In this document: positions 6,544 through 15,211 of the stretch, in pieces
How positions within the stretch are numbered: position 1 is the stretch's first letter
Layout of the letters: each line of letters starts with the position of its first letter
Assembly (NCBI GenBank): GCA_017625095.1
Contig: JAGALQ010000006.1
Coordinates: 1 to 43,793 of the forward strand
Reading direction: 5' to 3'
Length of the DNA stretch: 43,793 nt
DNA from: Clostridia bacterium
Lineage (GTDB): Bacteria > Bacillota > Clostridia > Oscillospirales > Acutalibacteraceae
Translations under genes and position numbers: made by a program
The notes under the pieces: generated by a model
Database searches by the model: none
Seen by the model: only the letters and a program-made list of their open reading frames with translations
Told to the model about the DNA's origin: nothing

Positions 6544-7770
6544 GTGGCGGAGAGAGTGATTCTTCACTGCGATCTGAATAATTTTTTTGCATCGGTCGAA
6601 TGCTTGGGCAGGGATGACCTGAAGGATAAGCCCGTTGCTGTTGCAGGCAGTGTAGAGAAGCGGCACGGCATAATTCTTGCAAAAAACGAGGTTGCAAAAA
6701 AATGCGGTGTAAAGACAGCTGAAGCGATATGGCAGGCGCAGCAGAAGTGTCCGTCGCTTGTGCTTTTGCCGCCTCATTATGAGAGATATAATTATTATTC
6801 GCAGCAGGTGAGAGCCATATATGACAGATACACCGATGTTGTCGAGCCGTTCGGGATTGATGAATGTTGGCTTGATGTGACAGGCAGCACAATGCTTTTC
6901 GGAAGCGGTGAAAAAATTGCAGAAGAAATCCGTCTGTCGGTAAAAAAAGAAACAGGGCTCACGGTGTCTGTCGGTGTAAGCTTCAATAAAATTTTTGCCA
7001 AGCTCGGCAGTGACTATAAAAAGCCTGATGCCGTTACCGTTATTGACAAGGCTCATTTCAAGGAGATTGTCTGGCCGCTTGAAGCGAGCGAAATGCTAGG
7101 TGTCGGCAGGGCAACAAAGCAGAGCCTTCGCAGAATCGGAATAATCACAATAGGTGATGTTGCGCGCACGTCACCTGATTTGCTTCGTATGGTGCTTGGC
7201 AAGGGTGGTGAGACGCTGTGGCGTTTTGCAAACGGTCTTGACAACGCTCCCGTTATCAGCTCGGCTTTTGCTCCGCCACCAAAAAGTATCGGCAGAAGCA
7301 CAACACCCGAAAAGGATATGCGTACGTGGGATGACGTGCTTCTTATTCTGATGAAACTGAGCGACCGTGTGTCACATTCACTGCGTGAAAATCACGCTGT
7401 TGCAGGCGTTGTTCAGGTGCATATCCGCGACGGTGAGCTGAATATCAGAGAGCATCAGCGCAAAATGCCCCAGCCGATACGAATAACTGAAATGCTTTTT
7501 AAAACGGGTGCAGAGCTGATCGGTGAGATATGGGACGGTGAAACTCCCTTACGCTCAATCGGTATCAGAGCCTGTGAGCTGTCGGGTGACGATGAATGTG
7601 TTCAGCTCTCATTCGGCTGTGATTGGAATTATCTTGAAAAAATGGAAAAACTTGAAAGAGATATTGACGGTATACGCGAGCGATTCGGAAAAAATTCGGT
7701 TGTGCGTTGCCGTCAGCTGGAGGGTGAACCGCTCGGCATTTATTCTTCGTTCGGCAAAATTGTTGTCTGA
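6544..7770 (+). CDS. dinB: DNA polymerase IV (Y family)
   Basis: Error-prone translesion polymerase, about 408 residues. Catalytic carboxylates are D10 in HCDLNNFFASVE and D106-E107 in FGIDECWLDVT, where the usual SIDE reads GIDE. The helix-hairpin-helix MLGVGRATKQSLRRIGIITIGD and little-finger domain (SIGRSTTPEKDM onward) follow in normal order. The start is GTG at 6544, placed 6 bases after AGAGGTG; the in-frame GTG at 6535 lies inside that ribosome binding site. Regulated by LexA through the box at 6515. A canonical QLxLF clamp-binding tail is not obvious. Confidence 0.94.
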   Translation: MAERVILHCDLNNFFASVECLGRDDLKDKPVAVAGSVEKRHGIILAKNEVAKKCGVKTAEAIWQAQQKCPSLVLLPPHYERYNYYSQQVRAIYDRYTDVVEPFGIDECWLDVTGSTMLFGSGEKIAEEIRLSVKKETGLTVSVGVSFNKIFAKLGSDYKKPDAVTVIDKAHFKEIVWPLEASEMLGVGRATKQSLRRIGIITIGDVARTSPDLLRMVLGKGGETLWRFANGLDNAPVISSAFAPPPKSIGRSTTPEKDMRTWDDVLLILMKLSDRVSHSLRENHAVAGVVQVHIRDGELNIREHQRKMPQPIRITEMLFKTGAELIGEIWDGETPLRSIGIRACELSGDDECVQLSFGCDWNYLEKMEKLERDIDGIRERFGKNSVVRCRQLEGEPLGIYSSFGKIVV

Positions 7771-7799
7771 TTGAAAAAAGTGTTATTCTGTGTTATAAT
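7771..7799 (+). promoter_or_regulatory. Promoter of the MFS transporter gene
   Basis: TTGAAA at 7771-7776 begins right after the dinB stop; 17-base spacer; TATAAT at 7794-7799 preceded by TG-T, an extended -10 element. Confidence 0.8.
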
Positions 7800-7825
7800 G
7801 CAAAAAAACACGAGGGGTGATATGT

Positions 7826-9220
7826 TTGAAATCAGCTGCTGAAATTCAGAAAAAAGAAGCGCGACAGCTCTCTTCTCTGAAAAAAATTCAGAGCAAAGGT
7901 AACTCAGGCAAATATTTTTTTGTTTCGCTTGTGCTGATTGCTGTTGTTAACATAATTGATGAGGTTACAAGTAACCTGACCGTTACCGTACAGTCATCGT
8001 TTATAACTGAGTTTTTTGTCAACAATCCCTTTATGGGTAAGTATTACACTTATGAAGACGGACTTGCATTTCATTCGGGTATAGGCGTTTTTACTTATGT
8101 TCTCGGTCTGTTTACGCCTTTCTATAAGGCACTTGCTGATAAATGGGGCAGAAAACCGCTTTTTGTTCTCTCAACTCTCGGTATGGCGGCAGGCCTCCTT
8201 GTTATCCATCTTTCATCAAGCTACATAATGTTTCTTGTAGGCTTTGCAATTATCAGTTTCTTTATGGGTCACGATATACAGATAATCTACATCCTTGAAG
8301 AAGCTCCCGATAAACACCGTGCAAAAATCTACAGCTTTCTCAAGAGCTTCGGCATACTCGGTGTTATTCTCATTCCTGCTCTGCGTGATTCTCTGATGGG
8401 TGATGACGCGACAAAATGGCGCGATATTTTCCTTGTGCCTGCCCTTGTCGGTGTTGTCGCAAGCCTTTTTGTGCTCCTTTTTGCAAGGGACACAAAGGTT
8501 TTTGTAAACGACAGAATAACTTTTCTTTCACGTCCATATGAAGAAAGACAGGAAGAAAAAGCTCTCAAAAAGCAGCAGAAGCAGGCGCAGCGCAATCAGT
8601 CAGGTGTATTTAACGGTGTGAAATATATTTTCTCAAACAAGGACACCAAAATGCTCATAATTGCGCACATTATCTTTGATGCGGCAATGCCTGCAATAGC
8701 TCTGTATTTTGAATCGGCAATGCACCGTGCAGGTATGAGCACAAGCGATATAACAAAGGCTCTGTTTATGGTGCCTGTGGTATATGCGACGATTACTTTT
8801 ATGTCAGGATTCATTGCTGATAAGGCAGGCAGAAAAACAACTGTTACTCTGTTTTCCGCTACCTGTGTAACGGGCTATATTCTTTTTGTTGCAGGTATTA
8901 TCTGCGGTTGGAATCCTTATCTTGTAGGTGCTTTTGCAGGCCTTTATCAGGGCTCGTACTGGATAGGCAGAGATTATATGAACGTTATGATGACCGAAAA
9001 AGTGCCGACTGATATCCGTGCCTCAGTTGTCGGTGCAGAGGGACTTCTCGTTATTATCGGTCTTGTTGTAGGTTACGGCAGCATCGTGCTCGGAATTACG
9101 CTTCTTCCGATATGGTGGGCTTGCCTTGCGGTTTCTGTTCCGACGGTTGTTGTTGCAGCTGTCATTTTTGCGCTCAGAGTTAAGGAAACAAAGGGTGCAA
9201 ATCTCGACGAAATCAAATAA
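7826..9220 (+). CDS. Major facilitator superfamily transporter
   Basis: About 464 residues with 12 predicted membrane segments in two halves. Segment 2-3 loop reads ALADKWGRKPL (the MFS motif A, G-x3-D-x-x-G-R-K/R type); the equivalent in the second half is FIADKAGRKTTV. A basic, charged central loop (residues about 225-260, KALKKQQKQAQRNQ) links the halves. The substrate cannot be told; general sugar-porter-like architecture. The start is TTG at 7826, 8 bases after AGGGG; the in-frame GTG at 7817 overlaps that site. Its own promoter and terminator make it monocistronic. Confidence 0.85.
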   Translation: MKSAAEIQKKEARQLSSLKKIQSKGNSGKYFFVSLVLIAVVNIIDEVTSNLTVTVQSSFITEFFVNNPFMGKYYTYEDGLAFHSGIGVFTYVLGLFTPFYKALADKWGRKPLFVLSTLGMAAGLLVIHLSSSYIMFLVGFAIISFFMGHDIQIIYILEEAPDKHRAKIYSFLKSFGILGVILIPALRDSLMGDDATKWRDIFLVPALVGVVASLFVLLFARDTKVFVNDRITFLSRPYEERQEEKALKKQQKQAQRNQSGVFNGVKYIFSNKDTKMLIIAHIIFDAAMPAIALYFESAMHRAGMSTSDITKALFMVPVVYATITFMSGFIADKAGRKTTVTLFSATCVTGYILFVAGIICGWNPYLVGAFAGLYQGSYWIGRDYMNVMMTEKVPTDIRASVVGAEGLLVIIGLVVGYGSIVLGITLLPIWWACLAVSVPTVVVAAVIFALRVKETKGANLDEIK

Positions 9221-9238
9221 TTGATTTGTGAAAATAAA

Positions 9239-9280
9239 AAGTGTCATCACGTATCAGTTGCGTGATGACACTTGTTTTTT
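9239..9280. terminator. Bidirectional terminator, MFS gene and rfbD
   Basis: AAGTGTCATCACG at 9239-9251 pairs perfectly with CGTGATGACACTT at 9261-9273, followed by a T run and preceded by an A-rich run. It serves the two convergent genes; the rfbD stop codon lies at its edge. Confidence 0.9.
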
Positions 9281-10122
9281 TATTCAATTTCTTTAAGGAA
9301 TCTGCGCAGAGCATCTTCCCAACCCGGAAGGGGAGTGAAGCCGCAGTCAATGAGCTTTTGCTTGGAAAGACGGCTGTTCATCGGGCGTTTTGCTTTTGCG
9401 GGATATTCCGAAGAAGATATTGGTGCAATCCTTGTGCTCAGACCTGCCTGCTGCATAATCTCATAGGCGAAATCTGCCCACGAGCAGAAGCCTTCATTGG
9501 TTGCGTGATAGGTGCCGTATTTTTCGGTCTGAATCATATCGCATATCAGTCTTGCAAGGTCTTTTGTGTATGTCGGTGAACCGAACTGGTCGCATACTAC
9601 GTTGATTGATTTGCGCTCCTTGCCCAGGCGGAGCATTGTTTTGACGAAGTTGTTGCCGTTTTTGCCGAAAACCCATGCTGTGCGCACAATAAAGTGTCTG
9701 GGACAAATATGACGTACTGTGTTTTCTCCTTCGAGTTTTGTGGCACCGTATACCGTCTGCGGTCCGGTTGCATTGTCAACCTCATAGGGTTCGCTTTTTT
9801 CTCCGTCAAAGACATAATCTGTGCTGATGTATACAAATTTTGCCTGCATTTCGGCAGCTGCTTTGCAGAGGTTTTTTGTTCCGTCAATATTTACTTTGTA
9901 GCAGAGCGCACTGTCCTCTTCCGCTTTGTCAACCGCAGTATAAGCTGCACAGTGAATAATGACGTCAGGTCTGTATGAACCGACAAAGCCGTTGACCGAA
10001 TCAGCGTTTGTAAGGTCGAAATCTGCTTTGTCTGCGGCAATGCATCTGATATTTCTTGAGATAAGCTCAGCGGTAACGTCATAACCGAGCTGACCGGCAA
10101 AACCTGTAACCAAAACTTTCAT
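9280..10122 (-). CDS. rfbD: dTDP-4-dehydrorhamnose reductase RfbD
   Basis: 280 residues, normal length. It reduces dTDP-4-keto-L-rhamnose to dTDP-L-rhamnose with NADPH. The Rossmann motif GFAGQLGYDV lies at residues 7-16. The SDR active site is Ser/Thr in YISTDYVFDG and the YxxxK pair in VYGATKLEGE. The family block CDQFGSPTYTKDLA follows. Last gene of an rfbA-rfbC-rfbD operon; AAAGGAAAA precedes the start. A GC hairpin lies in the 56-base gap after rfbC. Confidence 0.96.
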   Translation of the reverse strand: MKVLVTGFAGQLGYDVTAELISRNIRCIAADKADFDLTNADSVNGFVGSYRPDVIIHCAAYTAVDKAEEDSALCYKVNIDGTKNLCKAAAEMQAKFVYISTDYVFDGEKSEPYEVDNATGPQTVYGATKLEGENTVRHICPRHFIVRTAWVFGKNGNNFVKTMLRLGKERKSINVVCDQFGSPTYTKDLARLICDMIQTEKYGTYHATNEGFCSWADFAYEIMQQAGLSTRIAPISSSEYPAKAKRPMNSRLSKQKLIDCGFTPLPGWEDALRRFLKEIE

Positions 10123-10150
10123 GTCAGTTTTTCCTTTTCAATGTAAATAT

Positions 10151-10170
10151 GGCAGGGGAGTGCCCCTGCC
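10151..10170. repeat. Intercistronic GC hairpin between rfbC and rfbD
   Basis: GGCAGGGG (10151-10158) and CCCCTGCC (10163-10170) form a perfect 8-bp stem with a 4-base loop. On the transcribed (minus) strand no T run follows, so it is not a normal terminator. It may stabilise or process the mRNA and tune rfbD relative to rfbA and rfbC (inference). Confidence 0.65.
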
Positions 10171-10178
10171 GTGTGATT

Positions 10179-10748
10179 TCAGTATGTAAATTTTACGTCG
10201 CTTTCTGCAAAAAGAGGAGCATTGCTGTCCTTAGCGGAAAGCTGAGGTGCATCAACACCCCATACAACGCCGAATGACGGGTCATTAAACCTGATACTGC
10301 GGTCAGCACTCGGTTCGTAGTAGTTATCTGTTTTATACATAACTTCCACATCGTCACTCAGTGTGACAAATCCGTGAAGAAAACCTCTCGGAATAAAAAG
10401 CTGATGCTTGTTTTCTGCGCTGAGCTCAACGCTTATCCACTGCTTATATGTAGGAGAGCCTTCTCTTATATCGACCGCAACGTCGAGGATGGCACCCTTT
10501 GTGCAGGTGATGAGCTTCGCCTGTGCATAGGGCTCAAGTTGACAGTGAAGTCCTCTTACGATGCCCTTTTGTGATGAGTATGAGCGGTTGTCCTGAACGA
10601 AATCTGCTGTTATGCCGAGTTGTTCGTATTTACGCTTTGAATAGCTTTCGTAAAACCAACCGCGGCTGTCACCGTGTATCAGCGGTCTGACGAGAATTAC
10701 ACCTTCAAGCTTTGTCTGCTCTGATGTAAGTGCATTACTCTGTGTCAT
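10179..10748 (-). CDS. rfbC: dTDP-4-dehydrorhamnose 3,5-epimerase RfbC
   Basis: 189 residues from ATG at 10748. It epimerises dTDP-4-keto-6-deoxyglucose at C3 and C5. Family motifs: [16 protein letters not shown] (about residues 20-35), the active-site histidine in GIVRGLHCQ, the cupin core [18 protein letters not shown], and [14 protein letters not shown]. The frame continues 80 codons upstream, but that part is antisense-like reading inside rfbA and is not the protein. The true start overlaps the rfbA end by 14 bases; AGAGGGG lies upstream of it. Confidence 0.96.
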   Translation of the reverse strand: MTQSNALTSEQTKLEGVILVRPLIHGDSRGWFYESYSKRKYEQLGITADFVQDNRSYSSQKGIVRGLHCQLEPYAQAKLITCTKGAILDVAVDIREGSPTYKQWISVELSAENKHQLFIPRGFLHGFVTLSDDVEVMYKTDNYYEPSADRSIRFNDPSFGVVWGVDAPQLSAKDSNAPLFAESDVKFTY

Positions 10749-11679
10749 AAAGATTATCCCCTCTGCCCCATATAGGTCTTTCGTTGGGCTTGTTTGATCT
10801 TGAGTAGAGTATTTTGCCTTCCGCAACTCTGAGCAAATGCTGACCGTAAGGCGATTTGCCGTATTTTTCAACGGATTCGAGAAGCTGTTTCTTGGATATC
10901 CAGCGCATATTGTATGCGATTTCTTCAAGAGCTGAAATCTGGATTCCCTGAAGTTTTTCAATGCTTCGGATAAAGTTTGACGCTTCAATCAGAGAGTCGA
11001 CCGTGCCTGTGTCGAGCCAGGCAAAGCCTCTGCCCATAAGTTTAACGTCAAGCTCACCGTTCTCGAGATAAATGCGGTTGATATCGGTGATTTCAAGTTC
11101 GCCTCTCTTTGAAGGTTTGAGCGATTTTGCATATTCGACAACACGGTTATCGTAAAAGTAAAGTCCTGTTACCGCATAGTTTGATTTGGGCACTTCGGGT
11201 TTTTCTTCAATCGAAATCGGCTTGCCGTTTTCATCAAACTCAACAACACCGAATGCGTTGGGATTTTCGACATAATAGCCGAAAATAGTGGCACGCTTGT
11301 TGTTGGTGGCGGCACTGCGCAGCAGTGAGCCCAAGCCGTTGCCATAGAAGATATTGTCGCCGAGAACCATTGCAACATCATCGTCACCGATGAAGTCTTC
11401 AGCGATAATGAACGCCTGTGCAAGTCCCTCGGGTTTTTCCTGTACGGCGTATGAAAGATGAAGTCCGAATTTTGAGCCGTCACCCATAAGTGCTTCAAAC
11501 TTGGGTGTGTCGGCAGGTGTTGATATGATAAGTATCTCGCGGATACCTGCAAGCATCAGTGTGGACAGCGGATAATATATCATCGGCTTGTCGTAAACAG
11601 GAAGAAGTTGTTTACTGGTTACCATTGTCAGCGGATACAGTCTTGTGCCTGAACCACCTGCAAGGACAATGCCTTTCAA
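10735..11679 (-). CDS. rfbA: Glucose-1-phosphate thymidylyltransferase RfbA
   Basis: 314 residues. It makes dTDP-glucose from dTTP and glucose-1-phosphate, the first step to dTDP-rhamnose. The nucleotide-binding loop [13 protein letters not shown] lies at residues 5-17; [24 protein letters not shown] and [11 protein letters not shown] are family blocks. The start is TTG at 11679, which yields the canonical MKGIVLAGG opening and lies 10 bases after AAAGGAA; upstream in-frame codons have no better site. First gene of the operon, with a promoter at 11737-11765. The dehydratase gene rfbB is not in the window. Confidence 0.96.
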   Translation of the reverse strand: MKGIVLAGGSGTRLYPLTMVTSKQLLPVYDKPMIYYPLSTLMLAGIREILIISTPADTPKFEALMGDGSKFGLHLSYAVQEKPEGLAQAFIIAEDFIGDDDVAMVLGDNIFYGNGLGSLLRSAATNNKRATIFGYYVENPNAFGVVEFDENGKPISIEEKPEVPKSNYAVTGLYFYDNRVVEYAKSLKPSKRGELEITDINRIYLENGELDVKLMGRGFAWLDTGTVDSLIEASNFIRSIEKLQGIQISALEEIAYNMRWISKKQLLESVEKYGKSPYGQHLLRVAEGKILYSRSNKPNERPIWGRGDNLYDTE

Positions 11680-11736
11680 TAGTTTCACGTTCCTTTCGGT
11701 TGTTTTACATAACAGAGTTCGCAATGAACTGAGTCT

Positions 11737-11765
11737 AATATACTACTTTCTTTCGTTTTAGTCAA
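11737..11765 (-). promoter_or_regulatory. Sigma-A promoter of rfbACD
   Basis: Minus strand: TTGACT (11765-11760), 17-base spacer, TATATT (11742-11737), about 58 bases upstream of the rfbA start. Confidence 0.78.
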
Positions 11766-11838
11766 TCCTTATGTACATTCTTTAAGATTTTGTTTACGAT
11801 TTGTGCAAAATGTCAATAATAATGGACGTGATAAAAAA

Positions 11839-11867
11839 TTGACCTGCAGTTGATGATGTGTTATACT
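11839..11867 (+). promoter_or_regulatory. Sigma-A promoter of the 57-residue gene
   Basis: TTGACC at 11839-11844, 17-base spacer, TATACT at 11862-11867, 25 bases before the start codon. Confidence 0.75.
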
Positions 11868-11892
11868 TGATTTGCAATAGGAGGTAGGATTT

Positions 11893-12066
11893 ATGAAAAT
11901 GTGTGAGGATTGTCTGAATTACGAATATAACGAAGATACAGGCGAATGTGAATGCATCGTTGATATGGATATGGACGATACCGAGAGATATATCGGCGGA
12001 TCAGTAAAAAGCTGTCCTTATTTTATGCTGAACGATGAATATGCTATTGTAAGAAAGCAAAACTAA
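11893..12066 (+). CDS. Small cysteine-containing protein (DUF6472-like)
   Basis: 57 residues (MKMCEDCLNYEYNEDTGECE to YAIVRKQN), below the usual ORF cut-off but clearly a gene: AGGAGG at 11879-11884 with 8-base spacing, its own promoter and a terminator. Five cysteines occur: C4, C7, C19, C21 and C41, the last in SCPYF. The pattern C-x2-C, then C-x-C, then CPY with an acidic middle is that of the short clostridial proteins grouped as DUF6472 (from memory). Metal binding, probably zinc or an Fe-S site, is inferred from the cysteines. Function unknown. Confidence 0.8.
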   Translation: MKMCEDCLNYEYNEDTGECECIVDMDMDDTERYIGGSVKSCPYFMLNDEYAIVRKQN

Positions 12067-12105
12067 AGACGGATGCGGCTGAACGCTGTGTCCGTCTTTG
12101 TCTTT
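12065..12105 (+). terminator. Terminator after the 57-residue gene
   Basis: AAAGACGGA (12065-12073) pairs with TCCGTCTTT (12091-12099) around a 17-base loop that can extend the stem partly; a moderately T-rich tail follows. The stem begins inside the stop codon. Confidence 0.7.
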
Positions 12106-12140
12106 GTTGATAAACATGTCTGACGGTTATATATCTTATA

Positions 12141-12169
12141 TTGACTTTTATTATTATGGGTGGTAGTAT
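12141..12169 (+). promoter_or_regulatory. Candidate promoter of the polytopic membrane protein gene
   Basis: TTGACT at 12141-12146, 17-base spacer, TAGTAT at 12164-12169, about 50 bases before the start at 12220. Confidence 0.55.
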
Positions 12170-12219
12170 TTTGACATAGATTTTCTTGCAGTAAGACGGA
12201 CTGCGTAAGAGGTATGAAA

Positions 12220-14325
12220 ATGAACTCTGAACCAAATGTCAGAAACTCTTTTGTTTGGCAGACGATAAATATTTTGGCGGCGGTGGTTTCACTGTTTGTT
12301 TCCTCTGCTGTATCGTTGGCTATAATCATAAGCGGTGATAATACAGATGTGAGTGTATATGCGGACGTGCTCTTGCCGAATATCCTTGCTGAATGCAGAC
12401 CTGAAAAAGATATTGTTGCCTATGCTGCTTTTGTTGTGCTGTTTCCTGTGCTTTATGCTCTGTTCATCTGCTTAATCCGTAAGATTGCCGATAACGGCAA
12501 TTCTTCGCTGAAGCAGTCGATGAGTTATACGGTTTCTTCGTTGTGGCTTTTCGGTATTTCAGCCGCCTTTGCGACGTTTATATTTTCTCTGTATTTCGGT
12601 TATGATTATGCGGATAAGTATCTTTACGGCAAAGATAAGTTTTGGCTTGTGTTGGTTTGTGCGGTGTTTGTTTGGGTTGTGTGTTATGCACATTGCAAGG
12701 GGAAATACAGTGCAGCGAATGAGATTGCCGCGGTTGCGGTAAATATCAGCTTCCTGCTGTTTGTTCTTTATGCAATAGGTAAGTATAACTATATGTTTTC
12801 CGGTTCTTTTTACAATCTTCATCACTACAGTGCGTGGTGGAATCCGATATACAAAGTCGGTTCGGGGCTGACCCTCGGTGACGGTTTTAATGAGCTCTAC
12901 GGCTTCTACCCCTATCTCGTTGTGCCCGTGCTCAGACTTTTCGGTGGTGTGAATCAGCAATCTGCCTCTCTTTATCTGTCACTTCTTTACGTGATTATGG
13001 CGGCATCTCTTTCACTTTTTTGCAACCGCTTTTTCAAGAACAAGCTTCTGGGTGCATTTTGCGTGTCGGGATTTTTTTCACTCGGTCCGATGGCATTTTT
13101 CTGCAGTACTGAGGTGTACTTTCAGTATTACCCCACACGTGCACTGTTCGTTTTTGTCATCCTCGGCATAATTGCTCTGTACCGCTCGGCGGAAAAATTC
13201 CGTAAACCCATAGCTGCAGGTGCTGCTGTTGCGTGTGCACTTGCGATATTCTGGAATGTCGAATCAGGTATGGTGGTTACTGTAGTGTGGTCGGCATTTC
13301 TGATTTTCGATAAAGCGCTTGATCACCGGCTTAATGATAAGGTGTTGCTGAAACGTATAGGTATGTCGGCTTTGTCTGCTTTTGTTTCAGTTATTCTGTT
13401 TGTTGTTGCTGCCGAAACTGTGACATATATCCGTTCAGGTATTCTGCTCGGCAAAGAGGATATACTTTTTGGTCTTATTACGTTTTCCGGTATTGGATTT
13501 TTTATGCTGCCTCTCAGACCGGGTGTATGGATAGGTGTGTTTTTTGCTTTGGTGTACGGTCTTTTTATTACCGTGCCTCATCTTGCGTTTGTAATGCGAA
13601 AAGGTGAAGCTTTTTGCGGCAACAGGGATAACGTTACGGCACTGTTTATATCTTCTGTGGCAGGTCTCGGAAGTTTTATGTATTTTATGGGCAGAAGTTA
13701 TCATTCAAACTGTATGACTTTTTTGCCGTGGCTTGTTTTGGTTTCTGCGTTACTGCTCGAAGATGATTCTTTTGCTCATTCGTTCGGTAGGGATAAGTTT
13801 TTTCGCTTTTTCGGTAAATTTTCCTTTGCGGCGTATCGTGCAGTCTGCTTTGCATTTGTCAGTTTGTCGGTTGTAACATCGTTTATGCTTGTTGTTAATA
13901 CATTCAACAAAGAAAGCGACATCAACACACTTTTCAGCCGTGAACAGCCGGCGTTTCAACAACTTGCCGACCGTATCGGACGCTGGACCGAAAACGAATG
14001 TGGCGGTGAAACACCGTATGTTTTCAATACCTATGCGGTGTTTGCTCAGGAGCTTGGCGGTATACCTGCCCGTGAAAATGTCTATGAGCAGATCAACTGG
14101 TTCCGTTTCAGCGATGCTCACAGCTACATTGATTTTATAAACGCTCATCCGGATGCTCCGTTTACAATTGATGAATCCGGTCTGTCAACGCTCAAAAATC
14201 ATTTTTTATCCGAGTGGGAAACTTTGGAGAGCAGATATGAGCTTGCTGACGTGTATGAATGGAATATGTATGTCGACGAAAAAACGGTCAATAATGTCTA
14301 TTTGTTCGTGCCTGTCAGCATGTAA
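12220..14325 (+). CDS. Large polytopic membrane protein, probable GT-C-type glycosyltransferase
   Basis: About 701 residues, with roughly a dozen hydrophobic segments (for example near residues 15-37, 64-86, 103-127, 141-157, 168-187) and a soluble C-terminal tail of about 130 residues. After the fifth segment a long loop holds HHYSAWWNP (201-209) and LTLGDGFNELYGFYPY (217-232). A polar loop followed by D/E and a G-x-Y-P-Y helix start is the layout of polyprenyl-phosphate-dependent GT-C enzymes. No close family is recognised, so this is inference. The start is ATG at 12220, 7 bases after AAGAGG; ATG at 12214 is too close. It stands directly upstream of the CDP-dideoxysugar operon and could move that sugar from a lipid carrier onto an outer acceptor. 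Confidence 0.7.
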   Translation: MNSEPNVRNSFVWQTINILAAVVSLFVSSAVSLAIIISGDNTDVSVYADVLLPNILAECRPEKDIVAYAAFVVLFPVLYALFICLIRKIADNGNSSLKQSMSYTVSSLWLFGISAAFATFIFSLYFGYDYADKYLYGKDKFWLVLVCAVFVWVVCYAHCKGKYSAANEIAAVAVNISFLLFVLYAIGKYNYMFSGSFYNLHHYSAWWNPIYKVGSGLTLGDGFNELYGFYPYLVVPVLRLFGGVNQQSASLYLSLLYVIMAASLSLFCNRFFKNKLLGAFCVSGFFSLGPMAFFCSTEVYFQYYPTRALFVFVILGIIALYRSAEKFRKPIAAGAAVACALAIFWNVESGMVVTVVWSAFLIFDKALDHRLNDKVLLKRIGMSALSAFVSVILFVVAAETVTYIRSGILLGKEDILFGLITFSGIGFFMLPLRPGVWIGVFFALVYGLFITVPHLAFVMRKGEAFCGNRDNVTALFISSVAGLGSFMYFMGRSYHSNCMTFLPWLVLVSALLLEDDSFAHSFGRDKFFRFFGKFSFAAYRAVCFAFVSLSVVTSFMLVVNTFNKESDINTLFSREQPAFQQLADRIGRWTENECGGETPYVFNTYAVFAQELGGIPARENVYEQINWFRFSDAHSYIDFINAHPDAPFTIDESGLSTLKNHFLSEWETLESRYELADVYEWNMYVDEKTVNNVYLFVPVSM

Positions 14326-14346
14326 TTATGTAAAAAAATTCTGCAG

Positions 14347-14375
14347 TTGTTTTTATGCTCATATAATGCTATAAT
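14347..14375 (+). promoter_or_regulatory. Promoter of the rfbFGH operon
   Basis: TTGTTT at 14347-14352, 17-base spacer, TATAAT at 14370-14375. No terminator separates it from the membrane protein gene, so rfbF may also receive read-through. Confidence 0.7.
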
Positions 14376-14410
14376 ATAATTATTAAAATAAATTTATTGG
14401 ATGTGTCAGA

Positions 14411-15184
14411 ATGAAAGTTGTTATTCTCGCCGGAGGTTACGGCACAAGAATCAGCGAAGAAAGTCATCTCAGACCAAAGCCTATGATTGAGATCGGCGGC
14501 ATGCCGATTCTCTGGCATATAATGAAGATGTACTCAAGCTACGGATATAACGAGTTTATTATCTGCTGCGGCTATATGCAGCACTCTATCAAAGAGTTTT
14601 TTGCCGATTATTTCCTTCATCGCAGCGATGTTACCTTTGACTTTTCCCAAAACGGCGAGATGACCGTTCACAATAATTTTTCCGAGCCGTGGAAGGTTAC
14701 TCTTGTTGATACAGGCCTTAACACAATGACCGGCGGCAGAGTAAAGCGTGTGCAGAAGTATATCGGTGATGAGCCTTTTATGCTTACCTACGGCGACGGC
14801 GTGTCTGATGTCGATATAGGTAAACTTGTTGAGTTTCATAAACAGCAGGGCAGAATGGCAACTCTTACAGCTATTCTTGTCAGCCAGCGATTCGGTGTGC
14901 TGGATATCGACAGCAATGATGCCGTGCACGAATTCCGCGAAAAGACAGCACAGGATGGCAGCTATATCAACGGCGGCTTTATGGTGCTCGAGCCGGGTAT
15001 ATTTGACCTTATTGAAGGTGATTCCACAGTTTTCGAAAAGTATCCTCTCGAAACAGCTGCAAAGAGCGGTCAGCTCGGTGCATACAAGCACGACGGCTTC
15101 TGGCAGTGTACGGATACTCTGCGTGATAAGCAGCTCCTCGAAAAGCTGTGGGCAGACGGTACCGCACCGTGGAAAAACTGGTAA
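14411..15184 (+). CDS. rfbF: Glucose-1-phosphate cytidylyltransferase RfbF
   Basis: 257 residues, full length. It makes CDP-glucose from CTP and glucose-1-phosphate. The loop LAGGYGTRISEESHLRPKPM (residues 6-25) is specific to cytidylyltransferases of this family; PILWHIMKMYSSYGYNEFIICCGY and LTYGDGVSDVDI (metal-binding Asp) follow, then INGGFMVLEP and DGFWQCTDTLRDK. The ribosome binding site is weak (GGATG). First committed enzyme of CDP-deoxysugar synthesis; followed 27 bases later by rfbG. Confidence 0.95.
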   Translation: MKVVILAGGYGTRISEESHLRPKPMIEIGGMPILWHIMKMYSSYGYNEFIICCGYMQHSIKEFFADYFLHRSDVTFDFSQNGEMTVHNNFSEPWKVTLVDTGLNTMTGGRVKRVQKYIGDEPFMLTYGDGVSDVDIGKLVEFHKQQGRMATLTAILVSQRFGVLDIDSNDAVHEFREKTAQDGSYINGGFMVLEPGIFDLIEGDSTVFEKYPLETAAKSGQLGAYKHDGFWQCTDTLRDKQLLEKLWADGTAPWKNW

Positions 15185-15211
15185 AATTTGATTTTTTCAG
15201 GGAGAACGCTT

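Noticed and set aside
10749-10988. 80-codon N-terminal extension of RfbC
   Set aside because: It reads rfbA in another frame; standard RfbC begins at 10748 with its own ribosome binding site.
12220-14325. Calling the polytopic protein an O-antigen polymerase or flippase
   Set aside because: It lacks recognisable Wzy or Wzx features; the long outer loop and soluble tail fit a GT-C protein better, though not securely.
14534-15091. 185-codon minus-strand frame inside rfbF
   Set aside because: Shadow of rfbF codon usage, no ribosome binding site.
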